A program made the position numbers and the translations under genes. From Azolla pinnata (taxonomy: Eukaryota > Streptophyta > Polypodiopsida > Salviniales > Salviniaceae), in contig JBBBWG010008113.1 of the NCBI GenBank assembly GCA_037176905.1, positions 29,560-93,559 of the forward strand: 64,000 bases of DNA. The letters are read 5' to 3'. The notes under the pieces are model-generated. The model saw only the letters and a program-made list of their open reading frames with translations. It was not told the origin of the DNA and searched no databases. Positions 35,706-47,439 of this stretch are shown piece after piece. Position 1 is the stretch's first letter, and each line of letters opens with the position of its first letter.

Positions 35706-36589
35706 GTTCGTATGGAACTGAATCAGCCACACTACATAACCTCTTGTTAGTCCTAGCTCCGTTATGACCCGGTTTTTTGCTTTTGCTCCTATTTACTTTA
35801 ACAGCTTTTTAGTATGGAGATAAGTCGATTTCTGTATGTTTTTAAGATATCAATTTAGGCCCATGTACCATAGTAGATGCTATAGGAATAGGTTATTTTT
35901 TGAGCTTATTCTAGTTATAGACTTGAGCCTATGTACTATAGTTGCTAATATCATAGGAGTAGCCATTCTTTACTATTTGTTTGTCGTTGGGTCCTTGATG
36001 TAGAATCAAGTGGGGCGGTTAAGTCTAAGGTTTCTTCTTTATAACATTTCCACGTCTTTGTAACATTTTCACAAAGAGTAAGGTCTTTTGGAGCAAGTTC
36101 ATTGATTTGCATGGGTTTTTTTTATAACATGCATCAGAGGAAGAGTGTCTCTTCTTCAGGACTTGCCAAATACCTGAAAATGTGTTGATTTTTTACTTTC
36201 TTTTCGGAGTGGGGTGGGGGGTTATTTTCATTGAACATACTTTCATATTTTAGGGCAATTACCTTGCATATTCATGCCTGGTTTTTTGCTTTTCCTCTTC
36301 CTATTTGGGCCTTTTCTGTTTCTTCTTTCCATTTGGGCTTTTTGCTTCTTCTTCTTCTTCTTCTTCTTTTTCCTGTTTGGGAAAACCTAAGGAAGTTCCC
36401 TATTCTACAGCAAGATAGGATCACTGCAAAGAGTGATAATGGCAACTAGAAATGTCTAAGGACATGGAATGCTCAAGTAACTGGAAGAGGACGATGAACT
36501 TGAGCCAAAGTGCTGCGTGAACAATGTGGAAGGTATGGATTTTGGTCTCTGTTTGAAGGGAGAATGGAAATGTATCGGTCATTGGATTT
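35706..36589. other. 3' flank / intergenic sequence, no gene seen
   Basis: No supported exon. A CTT run is at 36341-36369. Two similar stretches around 35850 and 35930 share ATGTACTATAGT and ATAGGA words. Confidence 0.5.
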
Positions 36590-36895
36590 GGTGCAAGGTT
36601 AGAAGCATACTGGCAAATCAATCTGGAGGTGAACTTGGGGCTCGATTGAAGGCGTTTATTGGGCTTCTTGATCATCAGGTTTTTAGATCAAATGCCCAGT
36701 TGGCTAATGGACTTGGTGAAAGGTTAGAAGCATGCTGTCAAACATGGATGTGGAGGTGAACTTGGGGCTCAAATGAAGGCTTTTATTGGACTTGGTGCAA
36801 GGCTAGAAGCATACTGGCAAATATGGATCTGGAGGTGAAATTGGTGCTCAAATGAAAGCTTTTTCTGGGCGTCAGGTTTTTAGATCAAAGGTCTC
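36590..36895. repeat. Degenerate tandem repeat around GGTTAGAAGCATACTGGCAAA
   Basis: Three diverged copies carry AAGGTTAGAAGCATACTG or variants (near 36598, 36719 and 36802) followed by ATGTGGAGGTGAACTTGGGG or variants and TGAAGGCTTTTATTGG. Copy lengths differ because an internal TCAGGTTTTTAGATCAAA part is missing from the middle copy. Confidence 0.8.
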
Positions 36896-37606
36896 GGCAC
36901 TGCAAAGATGGATGGATACTTAGATACTGGCTTGACAGATCAATGGTTTGGAGCTCTAATCAGATATTTCTCTCTGTGTGGTATTTTGGGTACTTCAGAA
37001 ATAAGGTGGCTGTGCAACTCTGATCTCTTCAGCTATTAGTCTTACTAATAGGTTGATCTCACAAGCTTATGTGGGTAGCTCTAGTCTGTAATAGAGGAAT
37101 GGTAGCTAGTGACACTCTTCATGGTGGTGTATCTCTACCTCATGCAGGAAGAATGATAAAGAGTTGTCTACATGCTGAAGCAGGTGCATGTTAAGCATCA
37201 CCTCTTCTTGTTCTTATGTCTTTTGGATTAGTCCATATATTTTTATGTTGGAAGCTTTGGCTTTCTTTTTTTTGGTAAACCTTACATAATTGCTAATAAT
37301 ATGATCAGTCAGCTCTTTTTATTTACTTCCTTCTGCAGTTGGTTGATTGTAAAGGATTTGCTGCTAACTTTGGAGTATCTGATCTCTATAGATATATATC
37401 TAGTTCCGCTGGTAGAAACCTGATGTTTCTTATGTTTCTTATGCGGCTTTGACTCGTTCTCCCCATGTGTAGCATGATGGATGCTCAATATGTCATATGA
37501 ATTTGAAATCTTTGGACCTGGTCTCCTCTGCTTCTGTATGAGGTGTGCGATTTTTGACCGGGTCAGATTGTAAAAAAGTGACAAAAAGGAATGGGAATTT
37601 CCGAGC

Positions 37607-37613
37607 TATAAAT
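37607..37613 (+). promoter_or_regulatory. Candidate TATA box of the Bet v 1-like gene
   Basis: TATAAAT about 107 bp before the ATG at 37720. Spacing allows a leader of about 75 nt. Assigned by sequence and distance only. Confidence 0.5.
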
Positions 37614-37719
37614 TCTCGGAGTTGGAAGCCAATGGGGTATCAGAAAGAAGGAACACTCAAGGCTGAAGCAGGAAAGGTTTTGAGGGCAATCAGAGAAAGC
37701 TTATACAGAGAGAAGAGGC

Positions 37720-39113
37720 ATGGCTATGGATTTATACAGCGACAAGGTGGAGCTGGCGGTGTCTGGGAAGAGGATGTGGAAGGCTGCATTCGAGGAGTCG
37801 GATCAAGTGTTGCCGAGATCGGCGCCCGGAGTAGTGGACAGGGTGGAGATTGTAGGCGGCACTGGCAAGTATGAAGTCGGCTCAATCCGCATCATCCACT
37901 TCACCAGAGGTATGTTCCTTCTTCTTCTTCTTCTTCTTCTTCTGTTCTTCCTTGTCTGATGAAGCAGATCTGGATGAGAAAGCCTCGAGGCTCTACAAGA
38001 AGAGCTTTTAGTCGAATGTCGTCCAATTTCGCGCTTCTCTGTTGCGGTGGTGGGCTTTTATACATTCTTGTTGCCTTGTGTGGTGTATAGATCAGGGTTT
38101 TGGCAAAGCCCTAGGTACAGGTTTTAACCATACCAGTTAATTATAGGCTTTTGCCGACTGAAACATATTGCTAGCAGGAAGTGGTTCCGGCTTGGTTTCT
38201 GGGATAATAAGAATTTAGCTGCTTGAAGGCATATGATGCCGAACCCAACATGAAGTGGTTACAACTTTTTGTTTGGAAAACTCTTATGTTCTACCCCTCG
38301 CTTTTCTCAATATATCCCGTTGTTCTTGTTCTTTTTCCTCTCTTTCTTTATCTTGCCTGTGCATTGGATCATGATGAATAGGTCTGAAGCCTCTGTAGAT
38401 GTCATTGACTAATGTTTTTTTGTTAAAAGTCTTTTTGCCGATCGAACCATGTTGCTAGCAGGAAGTGGTTCGGGCTTGGTTTCTGGGATAACAGGAATTT
38501 AGCTGGTTGAAGGCATGTGATGCCCAACAGGAAGTGGTTACAACTTTTTGTTTGAAAAACTCTTATGATGTTCTAACCTTGGCTTGTATCAATATATCCC
38601 GTTGTTCTTGTTCTTTTTTCCTCTCTTTCTTCATCTTGCCTGTGCTTTGGATCATGAGGAATGAGTCTGAAGCCTCTGCAGATGCCATTGGCTGAAGTTT
38701 TTGTTAAAAGCTCAAAAATCATGAATATTGTTTTCAAGAGCCCATGCGTGGCCTGCTTCGATCCTGCGATATTCTACGCAGGCTACGCAGAGAAGCTGCG
38801 CGAAGAGAAGCACCCCGATCGCCTCGTGCTCTTCACAAAGGAGAAGGTGCTGGAGATGGATCGGGGGAGCTTGAGTGCGAGGATCGACGTGATCGAGGGC
38901 GGATTCGTGGGCGTCCTCGTCAAGCGCTACAGCGGCAGTTTCCGCATCGAGGAGACGGGGCCCGAGAGCAGCGTCCTCCATTACAGCTTCGAGTACGAGG
39001 CTCTGTCGGAGGCCCATGGGCAGCATGTCCCCGCCGCTCTCAGGGATGCTGTTCCGAAAGGGTTCCTCAACATCCAAGCCTTCCTCCTCTCCAATCCCAG
39101 CTCCTTCTGCTGA
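37720..39113 (+). CDS. Bet v 1 / MLP-like small ligand-binding protein (copy 1)
   Basis: Two exons, 37720-37909 and 38782-39113, 173 residues, joined in phase 1 at codon 64. This is essentially the position of the single intron in PR-10/Bet v 1 genes. Reads MAMDLYSDKVELAVSGKRMW, GVVDRVEIVGG, EVGSIRIIHFTRG|YAEKL, ARIDVIEGGFVGVLVKRYSG, SVLHYSFEYEAL and ends PKGFLNIQAFLLSNPSSFC. The fold binds hydrophobic ligands (hormones, flavonoids, alkaloid precursors), mostly in the cytosol. The glycine-rich P-loop of PR-10 (GxGGxG) is not conserved, so it is a divergent group and not a canonical PR-10. The closest relative in this window is the minus-strand copy at 58323-59483. Ligand unknown. Confidence 0.88.
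37917..37942. repeat. (CTT)n run at start of Bet v 1-like intron
   Basis: About eight CTT triplets just after the splice donor at 37910. Confidence 0.85.
38149..38714. repeat. Tandem duplication of about 284 bp inside Bet v 1-like intron
   Basis: Two copies, starting near 38151 (TTGCCGACTGAAACATATTG) and 38435 (TTGCCGATCGAACCATGTTG), share GCTAGCAGGAAGTGGTT, TTGGTTTCTGGGATAA, GTGGTTACAACTTTTTGTTTG, ATATCCCGTTGTTCTTGTTC and GTCTGAAGCCTCTG. The second copy ends about 65 bp before the splice acceptor, so the intron grew by duplication. Confidence 0.92.
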
Positions 39114-40322
39114 TCGCGCGTTTCCGATCCCCGATCAGATCCAGGGTACACGCATGGATATACGGTGTGGGTGCATTCAGATTCCTTTCCATGCAACTGG
39201 ACTGATGATAAGAATCTTCCTTCTTCCAGGTTTTTCCCTTTTCTCTCTTTCCTGTCTTGTAAAATGTATTGTTTGTGTATTCGAACCCAGGATTGGTTCC
39301 AAAAGTAAAGGGTGGTGTCTTAATATGGAGAGTAAAAGGATTGTTGACTCCCCTCATTAGACAAAGTTTTCGGACGAGAGCCGTGTAGCGGTATATGGCT
39401 CCATCCTTCTGCCCAAAAACTCCGGTCGGATCCGGGGTATAGAGTGGATTGGAAAGATGAATGTTTTCAGTTTTTTTTCAATGAAAGACTTGTTGAGGAG
39501 ACACATATTCCCTCTGCATTTTGGAAGAAACTCTGTGAAAAAGAAATAATGCCATGAAAGATGTTATTACTGTATCCATGGTTGATCATCCAACTCTTTG
39601 TAAAAGATGTGATTGTTCCATTGAATCCCTAGTATATTGCTTGTGGAAAAGAATTCTCAGAATAATGACAAGGTTGTGCATAAATGACAATTTTTCATGA
39701 GGTTTGGTAGTATGGTCATCAACCAAGTCCATGTATTTGGGTATGAAGCTGATCAAGCGAACTCAATCTGGCAAATTGATAGAAGATGAATTTCTTGATG
39801 CTTAGTCAATGAAATAAATTTAATCCGGGAAATAGGAAAGGAATTCTCCACCCAATGGGAACTCATAAGAAGTCTCACAATATGATATATCTGGAAGGAC
39901 AGATGCAATGCGATCATCCCCAGAAGAAATTGTGATCAAACTTCAATCTCAATCAATCAAAGGATTCAAATGAATAAACCATTTCGAGGGATTTTCTCTT
40001 GCCCAAAAATCGTTTTGTGCTTCTCCAAAGTGGCTTTTCCCTTCGGACAACAACATTTACTTGCAAGGGGCTGATTGGTTGATATAAGTTGTTCTAGCTC
40101 CAAAATGTTTTATGTTTCGTAGTAGCTTATACTACAATATGCTCTTCAAATATCTAGGTTTAAGCAAAGATTCAACGTTGTACGAAACTTGAATCTAACG
40201 GAGCACAATTTGTAGCTGCTCATGTTGGATCAATTTATGAATTGTATCCTATTAATATTAGTATGAATCTTTTTATAGAAAACAAATGTACGTTTATATT
40301 TTTAAAAAACATGAAAAAAACC
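39114..40322. other. Intergenic sequence, no gene seen
   Basis: About 1.2 kb between the Bet v 1-like gene and the pseudogene scrap. The first part is probably 3' UTR. No second exon for the scrap at 40323-40427 is visible here. Confidence 0.5.
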
Positions 40323-40427
40323 CTTGGGCAGAACCACGTGCGATTCCTCGAATGCCACCCTCTAGAGCCTGTCGATTGGCACCTTCAGCTCCAGCTTGTC
40401 ACTATACACCTCCGCGATGGAAGGCAT
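40323..40427 (-). pseudogene. Bet v 1-like exon 1 fragment with in-frame stop
   Basis: The minus strand reads MPSIAEVYSDKLELKVPIDR, then L, a stop, and RVAFEESHVVLPK. It lines up with the first 35 codons of the copy at 59483 (AIEVFSDKVELKVSAHRVW...AFEDSHVALPK). The stop (TAG, 40362-40364) stands where the intact copies have Trp (TGG). Similarity ends after LPK and no exon 2 was found nearby, so it is a broken, truncated copy in the opposite orientation to the gene at 37720. Confidence 0.85.
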
Positions 40428-40429
40428 AT

Positions 40430-41035
40430 CGAATCTCAGTGCCAGAATGCACAAGCAAATACATGCCTTTGCTAGTTGGTCAAATCTTTTGTTTGGTTTT
40501 TGTTCGCCTGTTCTGTTTTGTGTCTTTGTTGTGTGTCTTGATTGCCCATATCTCTTGATATCTATAGTCATGGTTTCCAGCCTTCTGTTGTTGTTTGGAT
40601 TGGAAACTGGCTTGACTTAAGAAGTGCCTTTCTAGAAGCTCATGCAACTGCTAGTTACATTTGGACTCTCTGCTCTCAGATGTCAAACTAATCGTTCTGC
40701 AATGAAAGAGAGAACAAAAACAAAAAAAGTGTCAACAAAATGAGGTTGTTCTGACAACCGGAGGATGAGCTTCCTCTATGGGGGGCCCATACAATCAAAC
40801 TTTCTTGAAGAAGTTGTAACTATTTTGAATTGGATTCTTGATTGTATCCAGCTAAACAATGGGCTGAAAAACTCTCGCAAATGACCCATAAATGTGTTAG
40901 GCAAATGGAAAGGAGAAGTTTTGGTCACAAGAGCATTCAAGGAATGAGAAAATCTGGGGAAGTTGAGGGGCATTCAGGTGAGAATCCACACAAACATTAG
41001 AAGGGCAAGTCAGAGAGAAGTTAACATAAACGCAT
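40430..41035. other. Intergenic sequence, no gene seen
   Basis: Only short open frames without recognisable motifs on either strand. Confidence 0.5.
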
Positions 41036-41039
41036 TTCA

Positions 41040-41480
41040 TACTAGTGGTTAATTTCTCGATTCAGATCAGGAGGCGGTTTCCCAATTCATATCATTGGTC
41101 GATTTCTCGATTCAGATTAGTAGGCGGTTTCCCGATTCATATCCTTGGCCAATTTTTCGATTAAGGTTAGGCGGTTTCCCGATTCAGATCGATGGCTGAT
41201 TTCTCAGTTCAGATCAGTAGACAATTTCCCAATTCAAATCAGTGGCCGATTTCTCAATTCAGATCAGTAGACGATTTCCCAATTCAGATCAGTGGTTGAT
41301 TTCTCGATTCATATCAATGGCCGATTTCTCGATTCAAATCAATAGGCAATCTCCCGATTCAGATTAGTGGGCGATTTTCTCACGAACCCAGTTCAAAGCA
41401 ACATGCGCCTTCTGCGCAGATCTCTAGATTCAGATCAGTGGGCGATTCTATCACGAACCCAGTTCAGATCAACATGTGCT
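41040..41480. repeat. Minisatellite of about 30 bp upstream of DUF569 gene
   Basis: A dozen or so degenerate copies of the unit GATTTCTCGATTCAGATCAGT (about 30 bp with GG(C/T)(C/G)). Two alternating variants occur, GATTTCTCGATTCA and GGTTTCCCGATTCA, so the higher-order period is about 60 bp. Isolated copies (GGGCGATTT) continue to about 41745, within about 210 bp of the ATG. Confidence 0.88.
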
Positions 41481-41953
41481 TTCCGCGAGTGCAAGAATCG
41501 TTACATATCAGATGGCGATTAGCTTGCTATTAGCAGGCAATCGATCGCTAAAGTATTCTGTTCGGATCAGCGAGCGATTTCTCATGGACCCATTTTTGGG
41601 CAAGTTCTCAAATGAATCCACTTCATCATTCATTTGTGGGCGATTTGTCATGAACCCATTTGCACTCTAGTTTTGGTGGGCGATTTTCTCTCTTGTGGGC
41701 GATTTCTGTGAACCCATTTTCGTGTTGGTGGGCGATTTCCCGAGGTCAAAGACTCTTGTCAGCAAGTGATTCCGATCCAATCTGCCGCTCCAGACAGGGA
41801 GAGATCTCGTCTCTCAGGTCAGTTCCTCCTCCTCCTGCTTCTCTTTGACACTGTCGTCAAACTCGCGGGCTCAGATTCCGCCCTCCATTGCCCGAAAACA
41901 GCGCAAAAGAGGATCCGAAAACCCCTTGTCTGCCGTCCATTTCTGTGTTTTCC

Positions 41954-43710
41954 ATGGATTTCTTCAAGAAATCTGCAAAGATCAGGCTCAAGAGCTACCA
42001 TTCCAAGTACCTCTATGCGGAAGAGGACGAAGTGACGGCCTGGCAGAGCAAGAACGGATCGATCCGCAACGCGGAGTGGGAAGTCGAATTCGACGGGGAC
42101 GATGCCGCGGTGGTGAAGCTGAAGAGCTGTTATGGGTGCTACCTGAGTGCATCCGATGTGCCATTCCTGTTGGGCATGACCGGGCAGAAGGTCATGCAGA
42201 TGAAGCTAATACATTCCGATCTCGACTCCTCGAAGATTCGCTGGAAGCCTGAGAAGGAAGGGTTTGGGGTCAAGCTGCGTAGTACTGGCGCAGGAAGCTA
42301 TCTTAGGGCCAATGGCGGTTTACCCCCGTGGAGAGACTCCGTCACACATGATGTTCAGCATCACATATCACAAGATTGCATTTGGTATGTCGAGCCCGTA
42401 GCTCCAGCCACTGCTAACCATGCAGTTCCCCCCAGCACAAACCCTGCCCATGATTTGGGAGATCCTGATCTTCCCCACGGGAGTACATCGGCTCACCGTC
42501 CGCAACTCAGTTCGATTCCGAGCTGTTCTTCCTTTACGAAGAACTTGTTCCCCATCGACGATTCAGTGGCTACTACGCCTCCAAGCCCGGATGTAAGCAC
42601 ATGTCGATTGCGTGCCGTGTTGCATGTATGTGTGCAATCAATGCATGCATGATCTATGCTTGTATATCTCGTATCCCCGGATGTTGTACATGCACGTATT
42701 TGGATGCAGATTGTGATTGCGCATGCGATATGCGCATATGTGTGCATATCTTTTGTTATCTGGATGTTGTACGTGTATGTATGCATATGCTTAGGTGTAG
42801 GTATATGGATGTGTGCGATTTGTGTGTATGCGTAGCCTATATGTTTATGGGTAGCATGTATGTATGCCCATCTTGTATATTTGGATGTTGTACATTTATG
42901 CATGCTGCGGTTGTGCAAGTCTTTGGGTATGAGAATGCCATTGCCTATGTGTATGTGCATGTGTATGCATGTGCATATGTATAGGTATACAAATGAGCTA
43001 TGTTCGAATGTAGTATATGTGTAAGCTTATGTCTTGATGCATGTATATGTGAGCACACGTGTATGCGCTTACATGGCTGCATCTATGTATGCATTGGCAT
43101 GATCAAGGAAAGGTTGAACATTTATTGTACTGACCATTTAGGACCAAGATACTCATCCACCAAAACCCGAGGGGAGGCTTATACGCTATACGATCATAGA
43201 AGATGACGGTGATGATGAAATACCTGAAGATTTCAGTTCGGAGTTCGTGTTTGAAGGCCATGACCTGAAGGCCTTGAAACAGATGTTCAAGAGAATTACT
43301 GGGGCAGAAGATGATGTCCATATAATCTTGAAGAACCACATCACTAATAAATGGTTCCCTCTCGCATTGCAGCTTCCTCCTAGCAATCAACCCATGAGCG
43401 TGGTAGTGGTAAAATCATCATCTAAATGTAAGTAATGAATCAAAAACCATGAAAATGGAGTGTTATCAAGACACCTGTAAATGCCATGCTTGATGTCTGT
43501 CTATGTGCATCTGTGACAAAGAGTGTCTTAGTTGTATTATATGGGTAAACATGGCAGTTTAGAGATTTTTTTTCTGGTCAGTTTAGAGATTTCTACTCCA
43601 CAAGAATCAAGATTAATTGTGGTTGTATTTGTAATGCAGTGGCAAAGATACTCGCTAAGCAACAGTCGGGGGCATCGTATAAAAGAGCCGACTCCTTGGA
43701 CTACGATTAA
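41954..43710 (+). CDS. DUF569 (fascin/actin-crosslinking-like fold) protein
   Basis: Plant DUF569 protein of 331 residues. Exons are 41954-42592, 43142-43427 and 43640-43710. The N-terminal beta-trefoil-like DUF569 domain starts right at the Met: MDFFKKSAKIRLKSYHSKYL, AWQSKNGSIRNAEWEVEF, VVKLKSCYGCYLSASDVPFL, LLGMTGQKVMQ, WKPEKEGFGVKLRS and SYLRANGGLPPWRDSVTHD. A low-complexity linker follows, then the second conserved block from exon 2 (GRLIRYTIIEDDG, FVFEGHDLKALKQMF, WFPLALQLPPSNQPM). The third exon is short and less certain; without it the frame stops at 43435 just past the donor. I start at the Met of MDFFKK because family members begin there, although the frame is open further upstream. 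Molecular function unknown; the fold is shared with actin-bundling fascin. Confidence 0.87.
42600..43100. repeat. Low-complexity GTATGTATGC/TGTGCAT intron sequence
   Basis: The first DUF569 intron (42593-43141) is almost entirely TATG/TGCA/TGTG-rich low-complexity DNA. Open Cys/Met/Val-rich frames here are artefacts. Confidence 0.8.
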
Positions 43711-45455
43711 GGAGTAAAATCTGGATGGGTATTGAATTGGTTTTTTCCTGTACATGCTTCATGATTATCACATCCACTAATAAAATGATGTTGGCCGATT
43801 GTTGTATCAATGCAAGAGATCGATGAGATTTCCTTAAATTGATGGATCAGTGCAAGAGATTTTTGTATTGATGCACCAGTTCCCCAGCCTATGATTCTGT
43901 GTCAAATGTACAGATTCGTCATGCGATTCCATGCATGCGAAGGATGTGCCCCCTGCATGTTCAATTTATCCATGACATGTTCAAATTCAGAAAACAGTAA
44001 AAAGGATCAACAAAATATGTTGCATGAAATGCTTGTCCCTGTACATTGTAACTTGCTTCCACTGATAATAGATGTCTCCTTGATGATGAATTTACAGAAC
44101 ATGGTTGATGGTGTAGCTATTGTGTTGCTAATTGTGTTAATGATCATGTTTTTTAAATCAACAAGGACAGTCTCAAACATGTCGGCAAGAAAGAGGGATA
44201 ACCTTGGAACGTTCATTACTACAAGTTCTCACACTTTGACAAATTTGTGGTTACAAACAGGTGAACGCTCAGTGTTGGCAATGTACTAAATGTACTTCCA
44301 CCACCATTTGATTACCGAATCCTTCTCAAGTATTTTGATACTTGGAAATTGGAAACAGTGTTCAAATCATGGCTTGAGTGGCTTGAACGCCCAAATCCGC
44401 TCGAGCCTCTCAAAGTATGATACTTGGCAATTGTTATCAGGGCTTGAACCATGGCTTGAGCGGCTTGCACAGCCGTAATCAGTTTGAGCCTCTCAAGTAA
44501 TCTGAAATATTATGAGTTGTGGCTAGTCAAAAATAAGTAATCTGATGATACATGGAATGGTTACTCATGGCTTGAGCTGCTAAAGCCATGGCTCAACCAG
44601 CTTGACTCAGCTCAAGCCAGGGTCTTTGGATTGAACAATTTCTTATTTCATCTTTGTGAAATTCTTACTTGCAAAGGTTTTCACTGATGGGTTGCTCTAA
44701 CTGTATTAAGTCCATCAAAGAGTGAGTTCTCTATAGGCAAATAAAGAGTGAATTCCCATCTTTCATTAAGCCTATAAGGAACTCAATCTTTAGAGAATAG
44801 GCATCCTTCATATGTCAAACCTGCTCTTAAAGGTAGGATATCTTCACTCTAATTCTTAATGCCACTGTTCAATGTGATGCATCTTGCTCATCGAAACCTT
44901 TCCTCAATCTGGCCGACTGTTGTGCTCGAACCATGAAAGATTAGGGTCATGACCATCCCCTCAATCCCCCAAAATCTTATAGCAGACTCTATCTCCTTGA
45001 CCATTGCCTTAAAGCTTGATTTCTTATATCATGTCACCATACTCTCCTTATTCTTTGATTATAACAATGTGTGTTAAAGTAGACCTCTGACCCCATGATC
45101 TCTGACAGTACTGAAACTTAATACATGTACTGAACTGCCTATGCCTTGAAAGATGGTCCCATGATCTGTGATATGATCCAATGATCTTCAATAGTACCAA
45201 GATACCAGGCAATACTCTATCAGCTCCCTGACAAACTTACACCAGTACAAATGTACACCTTTCAATGTCATACAGAATCAATGAAATTTTAAAGCTTCAA
45301 ATCAACTGAAAGTTCATGGAGACTTTAACAGTTGGGATGGATATAAATCATACAGTGAAGGCAACCAGAGAATGTCATATAATACCAGCTTTAGAAACAG
45401 TTGCTTTACCGTATATTACATGAATAGACAAGGATTTGGTGAAATAATTGGCTGC
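43711..45455. other. Intergenic sequence between DUF569 and DUF309 genes
   Basis: No supported exon. Around 44370-44630 words such as CATGGCTTGAG and GAGCCTCTCAA recur about 80 bp apart (for example 44369 and 44449), a small degenerate duplication. The convergent genes place two 3' UTRs at the ends of this stretch. Confidence 0.5.
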
Positions 45456-47418
45456 TCACTTCAAGTTGCGAAGATCAGCGCTAGTCATAGTTAGCACGGG
45501 TACCTTCACTTTTAGCGGATCTGCCATTTCTGATGCAATGAAGATGATGGAAATCCCATCTTCTGCTTTACGAAGTTCATATAAATGTTTTCCTGATGCG
45601 AAATTGCCAAGCAGTTGATAGGACCTTTCAGACCCATCCATCGTTATGCATAGATCCTCTGAACCTGTATAGGCATGACAAGCTGAATAAAAATCAACAA
45701 AAGAAGGGACACACACAGTACTTTGATCCAAACCAGGATCTTGGGTTGCTTACATAACCGATTTTAAATAAGAAAAATCTATAGCGAGTTGATGAATATC
45801 ATGGGAAAATGCTTAAGGTGATATCATGATAAAAGTTAAAATTGATGTAAAAGGTTATTGTCTATGGAACCTTTGAAAGTAACAGCTCTGAGCCGACATT
45901 TTACTACTCTTTGCTAAATGCATACCATCGCAGGTGTTTTCTGTCGTCTTTTTAGTGATCATTTGTAGGTAAAATGTGATCACGTTGAGGAAAAACACTT
46001 ACAAGCTGCATGCTCCAATTGTGTATTGTAGATGTATTCCAAAACCTGAGACATTTCCCGCTCAAATTGTTGGAATGGGCCTGTAGTAAACCTCTGCTTC
46101 CGAAGCTTAGCCAATCCTTCTCCTAATTCTGTCATTGCTCCTCGATGATTCTGCATGCGCACACACACACACACATACACATTACCACTTTCCTTGTGCA
46201 TAAAGTTTACATGCAAACATTGCTGAAAAAACGATCAATATTTTTTTTGAATATCCATGAGCAGAGAACATCTCCCGGCTTTAATGAAACTGTGCCCTTG
46301 TTTCCTTATCAAAATATGGATCATCTCCATCGTTCATGGAGGCAGTCTGTAGAGCCGCTAAAAATCTTATATGGCCCAAAGAATGGCCTTCAATATGCCA
46401 TCCAAGTTGATGTGAAGACATCTTCACAAAGCCATGAAAGTACATACACATGCATCCCCATCCGTACACTATACATACATACATGCATGTACACTTCCAT
46501 GCATCATGAAAGCCGATGCCAAACTTCCTTCCAAACCATGGGGAAGTACATATATACATGCATATCCATCCTTCCACACATGTCCACTCCATACATGCCA
46601 TGCCTACTCCATATGCGCGTCGATCTATACATGTCCTCCCACCCATCCACATGCATCTGCATCCTCATCCGCATCCATTCGTCCTTCCATTGACATTTCA
46701 TCCATACATGTCCATTCCAGCCACAGTCTCACATTCTATCCATCCATGTGCATACAAGCACATGTTATACATGTACAAACAAATACAAACCTCCATGCAC
46801 AAACACACATTTACATCCTGTACGTATGTGTGCATGTGTACCATGCCTGATTGCTTGCTTAGATGCACACATTCATACATACATCCATACTTGCATATGT
46901 ATGAATGCATTTCCTATACTCATGCGTGTCTGACTGGCATCATTCATTGATCCGTGGAGAGGCACCTGGTTGGAGAGGTGATAAAGCCCGACCGAGCATT
47001 GCAAGATGGCATGCAGAACCGAGCGTTGGGGCTCCGGAGATGTGTGCCACAAGCTCTCCAGCACATCATGGCATTCGTAATACTCCCCGCCGTTGAACAA
47101 CCGAACGCCGCGGTCGAACCCATCTCCTGCTCCTCCGTGGATTCGTCCCTCCTCCCCATCATCATCATCATCCTCATCGTTGCCCCATCGGTAGGAAGCA
47201 GCGAGACGAAGAAGCCGGCGCCGGTGCTTGAGCTCCCATCTCCTCCTCGAAGTCGGCTTGGAGCCGAAGCTGGACGGAGATGGTGGTGGTGGTGGTGGTT
47301 GCAGGGGTAAGGGGAGAGGCAGCGGTGATGGGGAGATCCTGGAAGAAGCAGGAATCGAGCGGCGAGGAGAGATCCACGAAGGAGAAGCAGAGGATGCAGC
47401 AGCTGCTACCTTCTCCAT
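45456..47418 (-). CDS. DUF309 family protein, probably plastid-targeted
   Basis: Protein of 269 residues. Minus-strand exons are 47418-46966, 46150-46003 and 45664-45456, phase-consistent. The first about 100 residues are Ser/Pro/Arg-rich like a chloroplast transit peptide (MEKVAAAASSASPSWISPRR), with a long Pro run and an acidic run. The DUF309 core follows: GVRLFNGGEYYECHDVLESL with the conserved ECH(D/E)VLE signature, then LHAILQCSVGLYHLSNQ|NHRGAMTELGEGLAKLR. Exon 3 (SEDLCITMDGSERSYQLLG) extends beyond the bacterial DUF309 and matches the longer plant form. No function is established that I know of; the ExxxH-like pattern suggests a metal or ligand site, which is speculation. Its start faces the ClpB gene, about 3.3 kb away, with the HSE satellite between them. 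Confidence 0.87.
46151..46965. repeat. CATA/CATCC low-complexity intron of DUF309 gene
   Basis: The first intron is dominated by CATACATGCATGTACA, CCATCC and CACACA motifs. The His/Thr/Cys-rich frames on both strands are artefacts of these repeats. Confidence 0.8.
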
Positions 47419-47439
47419 TCCAATTCCACACAGTCCTCA

